A stretch of 10,927 bases of DNA. It comes from Bacillota bacterium (GTDB lineage: Bacteria; Bacillota; DTU065). Location: NCBI GenBank assembly GCA_012842235.1, contig DUTE01000420.1, positions 1-10,927 of the forward strand. The letters are read 5' to 3'. Under the pieces are notes generated by a model. The model was not told the origin of the DNA. It was given only the letters and a program-made list of their open reading frames with translations, and ran no database searches. Position numbers and translations under genes: made by a program. Shown here piece by piece: positions 1 to 6,990 of this stretch; the stretch's first letter is position 1; every line of letters starts with the position of its first letter.

Positions 1-447
1 TACTGGGTTAAACATCACCCATACATCATTTCCATCGCCAACAACAACACTAGTTTCATAAAAATCAAGATACAAAGGGAAATCTTCTTTATCGATTCGA
101 ATTCTATGAGCTATAAAATAACGCCTATCCCAAAGAGGTGATAAAAGCCGTTCATACCTCCAGTCAAAGCTAAAAAGAGAAAAAGAAAAGTCATAACTAC
201 CACTTAATAGATAGGCTGATACTGCTTGGGAGGGAAAAAGTAAAGAATCATTCCAGTCGGTATAACCGTTTTTTAACCTAAAGTTTATACCTGATAATAT
301 AGATCTATCAAAATTAGCTTCTAAAGTAAATTCTGGTTGAACCCTCTTTGGTTTAGTATAATTGATACCTATATTACCCTTAATATCAACGGCTAAAGCA
401 CCAATAGAGAATATTAATAAAAGTACAACCACCAACTTGTTTTTCAA
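1..447 (-). CDS. Partial exported beta-rich protein of unknown function (3' end outside window)
   Basis: An open frame without stops covers all 149 codons from 447 down to the window edge, so the C-terminus is missing. The N-terminus is a clear signal peptide: a Lys-rich start (KNK), a hydrophobic core VVVLLLIFSIGA and a likely ALA|VD cleavage site. The mature part alternates polar and aromatic/hydrophobic residues (for example YDFSFSLFSFDWRYE and FPLYLDFYE), which suggests amphipathic beta strands, perhaps an outer-membrane barrel or a secreted beta-sandwich. I do not recognise the family. I prefer the TTG start at 447 because GAGGTG lies 6 nt upstream (459-454). An in-frame GTG at 456 is the alternative. 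It begins only about 36 nt after the alr stop with no terminator between, so it is probably co-transcribed with alr. Being a gene is fairly sure; function is unknown. Confidence 0.72.
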   Translation of the reverse strand, partial: MKNKLVVVLLLIFSIGALAVDIKGNIGINYTKPKRVQPEFTLEANFDRSILSGINFRLKNGYTDWNDSLLFPSQAVSAYLLSGSYDFSFSLFSFDWRYERLLSPLWDRRYFIAHRIRIDKEDFPLYLDFYETSVVVGDGNDVWVMFNPV

Positions 448-483
448 TTTATGCACCTCAACCTCAACTCCACATGGAAGCCT

Positions 484-1590
484 TTAATTCGTATAAATCC
501 TCTTTAGTCTTGTAGATAGTGCAGTTACTATTTCATAGTGAATGGTATCACTTTTTTTAGCAAGCTCCTCAGCACTGATCTCTTCATTGCCTTGCTTACC
601 TAATAAAACCACCTCTGCCTCAGGATCGAGAGAAAATTCCAAGGGCACTTCAACCATTAATTGGTCCATACAAATATTGCCCACCACAGGAAATCTTTGG
701 CCCATTATAAGTACTTCTGCACCTTTGTGAGAGAGTCGTCTAGTATAACCATCACCATAGCCAATAGGAACAGTAACTATCTGACAGGGTCCTTTTGTAT
801 AGTAGCTAGCACCATAGCCTATTGGCTCATTTTTACCTAAGGTAATAATCCTTGATATACTTGCTTTTAACGAAAGAGCTGGTTTGAGATTTTCCCACAA
901 AGAATCTTGACTAGGTCTAAGACCATAAAGAGCAATTCCTGCCCGAATAAACGAACTACCTTCTGCAAGATAAGGTGCTGCTGCACTGTTTGCCCAATGC
1001 ACAAGTGGTGGGGATTTTTTACCTAATTTGTCGACAATTTCCTTCATCTTTATTACCTGCATTTGAGCTAGTTTCTCATCACAATCGGCTGTAGCAAGAT
1101 GAGTAAAAAGCCCATCAACTTTGAGGCCATCTAATGATTGACAAGCCTCTAAAAGGTCTTCGACTTTATAGGGAAAGACACCGATGCGGTGCATACCAGT
1201 ATCTATCTTTAACTGTCCAGAAGCCTTTTTACCAAGAGCTTTACCAGCCCTTGACAACGCCTCTGCCCCTTTTAAATCAGTAAAGGCTACTGATAGATTC
1301 CATTTTGCAGCTAAAGGAGCCTCAACCTCTGGTGCTACTCCTAAAACTAAGATTGGAGCAGCAATACCAGCTTCTCTTAGAGAAATACCTTCTTCAACTG
1401 TAGCTACACCTAACCAAGAAGCACCATTTGCTAAGGCTGCTTTGGCAACAGCCTCTGCACCGTGTCCATAAGCATTGGCTTTAATAATAGCCATTATTTG
1501 GCTTTTAGGAGCCAACTTTTTTAAAAACTTTAGATTCCAGGCAATAGCGTCTAGATCTACTTCGACCCAGGCTCTCCTATCTTCCATCAT
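484..1590 (-). CDS. alr: Alanine racemase (PLP-dependent)
   Basis: This is a cytoplasmic fold-type III PLP enzyme that interconverts L- and D-alanine and supplies D-Ala for peptidoglycan. The N-terminal TIM barrel carries the PLP lysine in IKANAYGHG (Lys37 counting from the ATG at 1590). The second catalytic tyrosine is in GYGASY (Tyr263). Other family motifs are KIDTGMHRIG, HWANSAA, FIRAGIALYG, VPIGYGDGY and GNICMDQ. The length of 368 aa is normal. The frame extends to a GTG at 1596, but ATGs at 1590 and 1587 follow a GGTGAT pairing site. The ATG at 1587 has the same 4-nt spacing from GGTGAT as nnr does, so either ATG is plausible. It lies about 18 nt behind nnr and is probably in the same transcript. 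In many Bacillota alr is followed by a MazEF-type toxin-antitoxin pair; here an exported protein follows instead. Confidence 0.96.
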   Translation of the reverse strand: MMEDRRAWVEVDLDAIAWNLKFLKKLAPKSQIMAIIKANAYGHGAEAVAKAALANGASWLGVATVEEGISLREAGIAAPILVLGVAPEVEAPLAAKWNLSVAFTDLKGAEALSRAGKALGKKASGQLKIDTGMHRIGVFPYKVEDLLEACQSLDGLKVDGLFTHLATADCDEKLAQMQVIKMKEIVDKLGKKSPPLVHWANSAAAPYLAEGSSFIRAGIALYGLRPSQDSLWENLKPALSLKASISRIITLGKNEPIGYGASYYTKGPCQIVTVPIGYGDGYTRRLSHKGAEVLIMGQRFPVVGNICMDQLMVEVPLEFSLDPEAEVVLLGKQGNEEISAEELAKKSDTIHYEIVTALSTRLKRIYTN

Positions 1591-1608
1591 AATCACCAGC
1601 CAATTTTA

Positions 1609-3102
1609 TCAGATTCCGTATATCTTCTTGATTGCCTCGGGTATAAAGGAAATAATATCACGTGCTAAAAGAGATCTACTACCTAGATTCTCTTTGGCTA
1701 AATCACCTGCTAGGCCATGGAGGTAAACTCCTGTCACTGCGGCTTGGCTTAGAGATATTCCTTGCATAATAAGAGAACCTATAATTCCAGTTAAAACATC
1801 ACCTGAACCTGCAGTGGCCATGCCTGCATTGCCTGTTGGATTAATATAAAAACTACCATCTACATTAGCGATCACTGTATGAGCCCCTTTAAGTACAACT
1901 ACTGCACCTAAATCTCTTGAAAGGGTCTGTGCCCACCCAATGCGATTTTTCTGAATTGTCTGAATATCTTTTTTAATAAGTCGTTGCATCTCACCGGGAT
2001 GAGGAGTAAGAACTGCCGGAGCATTTAGAGTAATGTCTTTTTCAGCCAAAAGGGTCAGTGCATCAGCATCTAAAACTAAAGGAATATCTAAAATCGCTGC
2101 CTTTTTTATAAGTTGCCGTAGAATAATACCGTTTTCTTCTGTAACACCCCAACCTGGACCAATCATGATACAATCGTAGCCTTCAATTTCATTTTCTAAC
2201 TTTAATTCTTTTATGGTCATCTCGGGTAACATATTTTGCATAATCGGTATTATTTCTTTTGGCAAAAGTGCCTGTACTAAACCGGCCCCTGTTCTTAGAG
2301 CTGCTTCTCCTGTAAGAGCTGCTGCTCCACACATCCCAAAAGAACCAGCAACTAAAAGCCCTTTGCCATAGGTGCCTTTGTGGCTTTCTTCAGGCCTTTT
2401 CAGTTCAGCTAGATCTTCAATCTGAGTGATCTGCCCCTTTAGGGAATTATCCTTAAGAAGTTCTGGAGGAAAAGATAAAGGCTCAACTATTATCTTTCCT
2501 GCAAAATATGGGCCTGGATATAAATATAAGCCTAATTTTGGCAGACCAAAAGTAACTGTATAGTCAGCTCTAATAGCGTCAGTTATTACTTCACCTGTAG
2601 TTGCATGAACTCCTGTAGGTATATCGAGGGCAATTACTGGTACTTCTGACTCATTAATAATCTTAGTAACAGCTAAAAAAGTATCTGTTAGCCCACCTTC
2701 AAGCCCAATGCCTAAAAGGCCATCGACTAGTGCGTCTGTAACCATTAAAGCCATGCGAAGTTTGTCGATGTTGGCTGGCAGCTCAAGTACCTCGCCACCT
2801 AATTTCTCGTATATTGACAGATTAGCCTTAGTTGAAGGGGTAAGATCTTGTCTTTGTCCCAGTAAATATGTCCAAACCCGGCACCCTGAAAGCATAAGTC
2901 GTCTTGCCACAACTAAAGCATCCCCGCCGTTATTTCCTGTCCCAACCAATACGAGATATCGTGCTTTAGGGCCGAAATTTTCCAGCAAAAACGTGCTTGC
3001 TCTTTCTCCTGCTTGTTCCATAAGAACAAGACCTGAAATACCAAACTCTTCTTGAGTTCTTTTGTCTATAGCTTGCATCTCTTCTTTGTTAACTAGTTTC
3101 AT
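1609..3102 (-). CDS. nnr: Bifunctional NAD(P)H-hydrate repair enzyme (epimerase + ADP-dependent dehydratase)
   Basis: A fusion enzyme that repairs hydrated NADH/NADPH. The N-terminal YjeF_N domain (about residues 1-215) epimerises R- and S-NAD(P)HX. The C-terminal ribokinase-like domain (about 225-495) dehydrates S-NAD(P)HX using ADP. Motifs, numbered from the upstream GTG: GTGNNGGDA at 58-66, DALVDGLLG at 127-135, DIPTG at 164-168 (usually DIPSG), HKGTYGK at 245-251, TPHPGEM at 370-376 and GNAGMATAGSGDVLTG at 428-443, with the probable catalytic Asp in SGDVL. Length near 500 aa is typical of the fused form. The frame can begin at a GTG at 3114, but AGGTGG (3116-3111) sits 8 nt before the ATG at 3102, so I chose that ATG (497 aa). 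The stop of acpS lies one base before this ATG, and the ribosome site is inside the end of acpS, which suggests translational coupling. Confidence 0.95.
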   Translation of the reverse strand: MKLVNKEEMQAIDKRTQEEFGISGLVLMEQAGERASTFLLENFGPKARYLVLVGTGNNGGDALVVARRLMLSGCRVWTYLLGQRQDLTPSTKANLSIYEKLGGEVLELPANIDKLRMALMVTDALVDGLLGIGLEGGLTDTFLAVTKIINESEVPVIALDIPTGVHATTGEVITDAIRADYTVTFGLPKLGLYLYPGPYFAGKIIVEPLSFPPELLKDNSLKGQITQIEDLAELKRPEESHKGTYGKGLLVAGSFGMCGAAALTGEAALRTGAGLVQALLPKEIIPIMQNMLPEMTIKELKLENEIEGYDCIMIGPGWGVTEENGIILRQLIKKAAILDIPLVLDADALTLLAEKDITLNAPAVLTPHPGEMQRLIKKDIQTIQKNRIGWAQTLSRDLGAVVVLKGAHTVIANVDGSFYINPTGNAGMATAGSGDVLTGIIGSLIMQGISLSQAAVTGVYLHGLAGDLAKENLGSRSLLARDIISFIPEAIKKIYGI

Positions 3103-3103
3103 C

Positions 3104-3478
3104 TCAATCACCACCTACAACTATAACCTCGGCCATGGCTAGGCTATCTGTATGTGTGAGGCTAACAAAGATCTCTTTTGCACCTGATTCTAGGGCTTTT
3201 TGTTGTGCTTTTTTGTGGAGTAAAACAGAAGGAGGCCCATCACTAGTCTTTAAGATAACAATATCTTTTAGACTTTGACTAAACAATCTCCAACCAAATG
3301 CTTTAATAACAGCTTCTTTAGCAGCAAAACGCACAGCCAAAGAAGGAATAGGATCTTTTTTGGTTTTGGCATATTCTATCTCTTCTTTGGCAAATACTCT
3401 CTGAATAAATCTTGGTGTAACTGTTTCTCTGAATCTGTCTATCTCCACTAGATCTATACCAATACCCAAAATAGCCAT
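3104..3478 (-). CDS. acpS: Holo-[acyl-carrier-protein] synthase
   Basis: This enzyme transfers 4'-phosphopantetheine from CoA to a serine of acyl carrier protein, making holo-ACP for fatty-acid synthesis; it acts in the cytoplasm, usually as a trimer. The family signature is complete: GIGIDLVEIDRF at residues 5-16 with metal-binding Asp9, RFAAKEAVIKAFG at 50-62 with Glu55 and Lys59, and the C-terminal VSLTHTDSLAMA. The length of 124 aa is normal. The ATG at 3478 is preceded by AAAGGTGA (3492-3485), 6 nt away. It is the first gene after the hairpin at 3606-3639 and probably begins the acpS-nnr-alr transcript. Its promoter should lie within 3479-3605, but I see no convincing -35/-10 pair there. 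Confidence 0.96.
   Translation of the reverse strand: MAILGIGIDLVEIDRFRETVTPRFIQRVFAKEEIEYAKTKKDPIPSLAVRFAAKEAVIKAFGWRLFSQSLKDIVILKTSDGPPSVLLHKKAQQKALESGAKEIFVSLTHTDSLAMAEVIVVGGD
3111..3116 (-). promoter_or_regulatory. Ribosome binding site of nnr
   Basis: AGGTGG, continuing as GGTGAT, on the minus strand within the last codons of acpS. It lies 8 nt before the ATG at 3102, which favours that ATG over the GTG at 3114, which overlaps the site itself. Confidence 0.7.
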
Positions 3479-3605
3479 GGTTATTCACCTTTCTTGAAAC
3501 TCTAATTCCCTAATAATTCTAATTGGTAAAACCTTTCTCTAGAATTTCGTTGATTCTAAAAAGAGATGACTTACTTAGCTCCCTAAAATTGATTTTATTA
3601 TCTAA

Positions 3606-3639
3606 AACTAGCAGGCAAGAGTTTTCTTGCCTGCTAGTT
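3606..3639 (-). terminator. Intrinsic terminator hairpin after glmM
   Basis: A perfect 15-bp inverted repeat (arms 3606-3620 and 3625-3639) with a 4-nt loop lies about 44 nt beyond the glmM stop. The core arm is CTAGCAGGCAAGA. On the minus strand the hairpin runs into TTTTAGATAA, with part of the T run inside the stem, so the U-tract is short; on the plus strand no T run follows. It most likely ends the cdaA-ybbR-glmM transcript, perhaps incompletely, before acpS. Confidence 0.75.
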
Positions 3640-3682
3640 GCTGTAAATACTGCTAAAAGATTAGTCTATTAGTCCATTTCCA

Positions 3683-5047
3683 TTAGTCCTCTTGTTCTAC
3701 AGAGGCAATAGCTGCTGCAACTTCATTGACAATTCTTCGAACCAAAACTCCATCTCTAGCTTCGCCCATGACGCGAATGAGTGGTTCTGTCCCCGAAGGA
3801 CGCACAAACAATCTACCTTCACCTTTTTGATTTAATTCTTCTGAAGCTTTTCTTACAGCTTGCTTTACAACTTCTGACTCCATTACCCTAGATTTATCTT
3901 TTACTTTTACATTAACAAGAAGCTGGGGAAAGGTTGTCATTTGGGCAGCAAGCTCAGAAAGAGGCTTTTGTTTTCGCACCAACACTTCTAATAGCTTAAT
4001 AGCAGCAATTAGTCCATCACCTGTAGTGTTATGATTAAGCAAGATTATATGGCCAGACTGTTCGCCTCCAAGAACCAAACCGCTTTTTTTCATCTCTTGG
4101 AGTACGTAGCGATCACCATTGTCTGTAATGTGGACCGCTGCACCGTTTTTTAACAAAACATCTTTTAGCCCTAGGTTTGAGTAGACTGTAACAGCTATAG
4201 CCTTGTTGGGAAGCTCATTCCTTTCAAGAAGATCAAGGGCTAAGATGGCCATAATATGGTCACCATCAACGAGTTCGCCTTTTTCATCCACAAATAAAAC
4301 TCTGTCTGCATCACCATCATGAGCTATACCAACATAGGCTCCACTTCTTATTACAGCCTCTTTTATCTGTTCTGGATGAGTAGAACCACAGCCCTGGTTA
4401 ATGTTTTTACCATTGGGTTCAGCATTTAACAAGATTAGCTCTGCACCTAAACTCTCTAAGACCTTTGGTGAAACTTCGTAAGAAGCTCCATTTGCACAGT
4501 CTAAAGCGATCTTATAACCTTTGAGAGATACCTTGGAGATCTCCTTTATATAATTGGCATAGATCAAATGAGCATCTTCAATTTTATGGATTCGGCCGAT
4601 ACCCTCTGCAGTAGGATAAGGCAGTGCATCTCTTATAAACTCACCATTGTCATCGACGATAAAAGAAGCAATATAATTTTCTTCTTCGTCTGAAAGTTTG
4701 AAACCATCTTTGTCAAAAAATTTCACGCCGTTATCATCAAAGGGATTGTGTGAAGCAGAAATAACTGCACCATAATCCGCCTCAAGTGTGCGGCAAAGAT
4801 AAGCAACACCTGGGGTTGGTATAATACCCAAATCATAAGCATCAGCTCCGGAGCTAGTTATACCAGCCATTAGAGCTGTTGATAGCATCTCGCCAGATAG
4901 TCTTGTATCTCTTCCTATTAGTACCTTGCCACGACCTTCTTTTACAGCGAGAAAACCTGCTACACGGCCAAGCCTCATTGCAAGCTCTGGGGTTAGTTCT
5001 TTATTTGCTAAACCTCGGACACCGTCTGTGCCAAAGAGCCTGGACAT
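3683..5047 (-). CDS. glmM: Phosphoglucosamine mutase
   Basis: Cytoplasmic enzyme that converts glucosamine-6-phosphate to glucosamine-1-phosphate, on the route to UDP-GlcNAc for peptidoglycan. It belongs to the alpha-D-phosphohexomutase family with four domains. Counting from the ATG at 5047 (454 aa, normal length): N-terminal RLFGTDGVRG, the phosphoserine loop ISASHNP with Ser99, the Mg-binding loop DGDADR at 244-249, the sugar-binding region GGEQSGHI, and the C-terminal phosphate loop RPSGTEP at about 416-422. The frame extends to a TTG at 5065, but AGGAGG at 5062-5057 lies 9 nt before the 5047 ATG and so decides the start. The ybbR stop is one base upstream. In other Bacillota GlmM binds and inhibits CdaA, encoded two genes upstream here, so the operon probably keeps the two in balance. 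Confidence 0.97.
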   Translation of the reverse strand: MSRLFGTDGVRGLANKELTPELAMRLGRVAGFLAVKEGRGKVLIGRDTRLSGEMLSTALMAGITSSGADAYDLGIIPTPGVAYLCRTLEADYGAVISASHNPFDDNGVKFFDKDGFKLSDEEENYIASFIVDDNGEFIRDALPYPTAEGIGRIHKIEDAHLIYANYIKEISKVSLKGYKIALDCANGASYEVSPKVLESLGAELILLNAEPNGKNINQGCGSTHPEQIKEAVIRSGAYVGIAHDGDADRVLFVDEKGELVDGDHIMAILALDLLERNELPNKAIAVTVYSNLGLKDVLLKNGAAVHITDNGDRYVLQEMKKSGLVLGGEQSGHIILLNHNTTGDGLIAAIKLLEVLVRKQKPLSELAAQMTTFPQLLVNVKVKDKSRVMESEVVKQAVRKASEELNQKGEGRLFVRPSGTEPLIRVMGEARDGVLVRRIVNEVAAAIASVEQED

Positions 5048-5048
5048 G

Positions 5049-5978
5049 CTACCTCGCCTCCTCAACTAGTGATTTTTTCTCTATATTCACTTTAACTGTT
5101 TTAGGCCAAATCTCAGTTCCTGTAGGAACTATTAATGAAACCTCTTTGTTAAAAGGTAAATCTTCTTCTTCTATTTCCACAGTCTCTGTCAAAACTACAT
5201 TTACCTTAGACATATTGCCAAAGACAAGCACCTCTTGGGGATTTACCTTTATGTCTAAATTTTCCTCTTTTTTATTTAAAACAACCTCCACAGGGACTTT
5301 TTTACCTTCTTGTTGTGCTAACTCCCACTGCACTTCAGCTAGTTGCGGATCTTGGTGAATACCTTCAATAGTCTTTTGTTCTTTGTCTTTTACCTGTATA
5401 AGAATATTGTTTTTGTAGAGTCCTGGTTTTGGTGTGGAAACATCAATACCGACAGTAGCACTTTGTGCTTGGCTAACATAAGACTGGGGCCCTGAGACTA
5501 TAACTTTTTCAGGTAATATACTTATTATGCGAAAGTTGTAATCTGCTGGAGGTGCACCTAAAAGTATAGGTTCAATCTTTAGTTCTTTTGTCTCTTTCTT
5601 TTCTAAACGCACATCAATTTTGTCTGGATAGTACTGTACTACATTAATACCTTCTGGTGCTTTTACATTCACTTTTATACTATGCCGACCGGCACCTTTA
5701 TTCTCTAAACTAGCATAAACTTGAATCTCGTCTTGTTTTTGGTTAAGTTCCCAAAAAGGACCTGATATCTCTAAAAACACTTCTGGTACAGGAGATGTAA
5801 TAAGGATTCCCTCTCTAATATCTGTAAAAACTACATTTTTCATGATCTTTTGGTATTGCTCTCTTTCATTTATACTAGGAACCTGCATATCTTGTTGAGC
5901 AAACATCCAAAAAATAATTGCAATTACAAGGGCCATACCCCTTAAATATAGATCTCGGTTGTCTATTCTCAATTTCAT
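5049..5978 (-). CDS. ybbR: YbbR-domain membrane protein, CdaA regulator
   Basis: This is the CdaR/YbbR protein that in Bacillota binds the membrane diadenylate cyclase CdaA and modulates c-di-AMP synthesis. The N-terminus has a short basic cytoplasmic start and one membrane segment at about residues 13-28 (YLRGMALVIAIIFWMFA). The rest is predicted outside the membrane and shows about three YbbR-like beta-rich segments, at roughly 45-130, 130-230 and 230-305. Recurring phrases are PEVFLEISGP, PEKVIVSGP and PQEVLVFGN. Other members carry up to four repeats, so this is a shorter one (309 aa). The frame opens at a TTG at 6008, but GGGGAGGG at 5994-5987 is 8 nt before the ATG at 5978 and fixes the start. 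That ATG overlaps the cdaA stop (ATGA), and the stop is one base before glmM, so all three genes are likely translationally coupled. Confidence 0.92.
   Translation of the reverse strand: MKLRIDNRDLYLRGMALVIAIIFWMFAQQDMQVPSINEREQYQKIMKNVVFTDIREGILITSPVPEVFLEISGPFWELNQKQDEIQVYASLENKGAGRHSIKVNVKAPEGINVVQYYPDKIDVRLEKKETKELKIEPILLGAPPADYNFRIISILPEKVIVSGPQSYVSQAQSATVGIDVSTPKPGLYKNNILIQVKDKEQKTIEGIHQDPQLAEVQWELAQQEGKKVPVEVVLNKKEENLDIKVNPQEVLVFGNMSKVNVVLTETVEIEEEDLPFNKEVSLIVPTGTEIWPKTVKVNIEKKSLVEEAR
5057..5062 (-). promoter_or_regulatory. Ribosome binding site of glmM
   Basis: AGGAGG on the minus strand, 9 nt before the ATG at 5047 and inside the end of ybbR. It rules out the longer TTG start at 5065, because that start would place this site inside the coding region. 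Confidence 0.88.
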
Positions 5979-6787
5979 TCTTCTTTCCCTCCCCGTCCAA
6001 AGGGCCAAAACCTTTCAGGAGGTTTACGCTCAGAAAGAAGTCTCTCTTGGAGTTGCTTTGGCGTAAGATAGCGATGTAATTTGCCATCCTCGGCTAGTGA
6101 AATACTACCTGTTTCCTCTGAGACCACAACTACTAAAGCATCTGAGACCTCAGAAAGCCCAACAGCAGCTCTATGCCGTGTTCCTAATTCTCTTGATATT
6201 TCCAGATTATCTGAAAGTGGCAATAGACAACCTGCTGCGGCAATTCTATCTCCTTCTATTATCACCGCACCATCATGAAGAGCTGAGTTAGGGAAGAATA
6301 TTGTCTCAAGAATAGGTTGACTAACAATAGCATCTACCAATGTACCGGTTTCGACAAATTCCATTAAACCACTATCACGCTTTAGGACCACAATTGCACC
6401 AACACCTTGCTCAGAAAACTTTTCTGCTGTACGGACAATTTCGCCTACGGCTTTTTGTGAATGCCCTCTTTCAAACATAGAAAACCGTTCATCACTTTGA
6501 AAAAAACTTCCTCTACCTAATCGCTCAAGGGTTTTTCTGAGCTCTGGATAAAAAACAATAGGAAGAGCAACCATGAAGACTGTTACAAGCTGTTGGATAA
6601 GCCAGTTAACAGTCTTAAAACCCAAAAAACGGCTTAAAATACTTGCTAAAAAAATAATAGCTACACCTTTAATCAAGGAAACAGCTCTTGTTCCTTTAAT
6701 AAAAAGCATTGTTCGATAGATAACTGCCGCTACCAATAGAATATCAATAATGTCTAATAGGCCAATATTTTTAAAAAGGCTTAACAT
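5975..6787 (-). CDS. cdaA: Diadenylate cyclase (c-di-AMP synthase), membrane-bound CdaA type
   Basis: This protein makes cyclic di-AMP from two ATP. In Bacillota that messenger controls potassium and osmolyte uptake and cell-wall homeostasis. Counting from the ATG at 6787 (270 aa, typical), three membrane segments lie at about 11-30, 33-52 and 62-81. A short linker leads to the DAC domain, which has the catalytic HDGA motif (Asp172-Gly173-Ala174) and the ATP-contacting RHR motif (204-206 in GTRHRAAVG). Both motifs are intact, so activity is expected. The frame runs up to an ATG at 6841, but GGGAGG at 6801-6796 is 8 nt before the 6787 ATG and the sequence MLSLFKN fits the family start. It is first in the operon, and its leader contains small hairpins. 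The stop overlaps the ybbR ATG by 4 nt. Confidence 0.96.
   Translation of the reverse strand: MLSLFKNIGLLDIIDILLVAAVIYRTMLFIKGTRAVSLIKGVAIIFLASILSRFLGFKTVNWLIQQLVTVFMVALPIVFYPELRKTLERLGRGSFFQSDERFSMFERGHSQKAVGEIVRTAEKFSEQGVGAIVVLKRDSGLMEFVETGTLVDAIVSQPILETIFFPNSALHDGAVIIEGDRIAAAGCLLPLSDNLEISRELGTRHRAAVGLSEVSDALVVVVSEETGSISLAEDGKLHRYLTPKQLQERLLSERKPPERFWPFGRGGKEE
5987..5994 (-). promoter_or_regulatory. Ribosome binding site of ybbR
   Basis: GGGGAGGG on the minus strand, 8 nt before the ATG at 5978 and inside the last codons of cdaA. It fixes the ybbR start and supports coupled translation with cdaA. Confidence 0.85.
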
Positions 6788-6795
6788 GCATAATA

Positions 6796-6801
6796 CCTCC
6801 C
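6796..6801 (-). promoter_or_regulatory. Ribosome binding site of cdaA
   Basis: GGGAGG on the minus strand, 8 nt before the ATG at 6787. This decides the cdaA start over the upstream in-frame ATG at 6841, which has no comparable site. A 6-bp inverted repeat (AGAAAG at 6810-6815 and CTTTCT at 6822-6827) lies just upstream and could form a small hairpin next to the site. Confidence 0.85.
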
Positions 6802-6876
6802 GACAGGCTAGAAAGGCTATGCTTTCTGACAACTCTACCATCTATCTTATCATTAAGATCCTAGTAAATAAATAAT

Positions 6877-6907
6877 CTTACTTGAAAAAGTAAGCGGTAA
6901 ATACCGC
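6877..6907 (-). other. Two adjacent small hairpins upstream of cdaA
   Basis: Two inverted repeats abut each other. The first pairs CTTACTT (6877-6883) with AAGTAAG (6888-6894) around a 4-nt loop. The second pairs GCGGT (6894-6898) with ACCGC (6903-6907), also with a 4-nt loop, and shares base 6894. They lie about 90-120 nt before the cdaA start, in its probable 5' untranslated or promoter region. A TTGCTA with TATTTA 16 nt downstream overlaps this place on the minus strand and is a weak promoter candidate. No known riboswitch class was recognised. Confidence 0.4.
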
Positions 6908-6990
6908 CATTATCTAAGATAGCAACAAAACCCTTCGTAATACTAAGGCATTTGATCTCTTGTTTACAGCTTTTAATCTCTTCCCTTGTA

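Noticed and set aside
471-473. ATG on the minus strand between alr and the partial exported protein
   Set aside because: It is followed after two codons by a stop and is out of frame with the exported protein.
4879-5358. Plus-strand open frame of 159 codons opposite glmM and ybbR
   Set aside because: It is antisense to two well-supported genes, has no ribosome site, and its low-complexity Ser/Thr/Leu composition is what an antisense reading gives.
5979-6008. Longer ybbR reading from a TTG at 6008
   Set aside because: A strong ribosome site lies within the extension, and the 5978 ATG begins the typical basic and hydrophobic N-terminus.
5875-6087. Small open frame of 70 codons across the cdaA-ybbR junction
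   Set aside because: It overlaps both conserved genes in another frame and has no ribosome site or recognisable protein features.
6788-6841. Longer cdaA reading beginning at the ATG at 6841
   Set aside because: No ribosome site precedes it, and the extra residues are not typical of CdaA. GGGAGG lies inside this extension at the right distance for the 6787 ATG.
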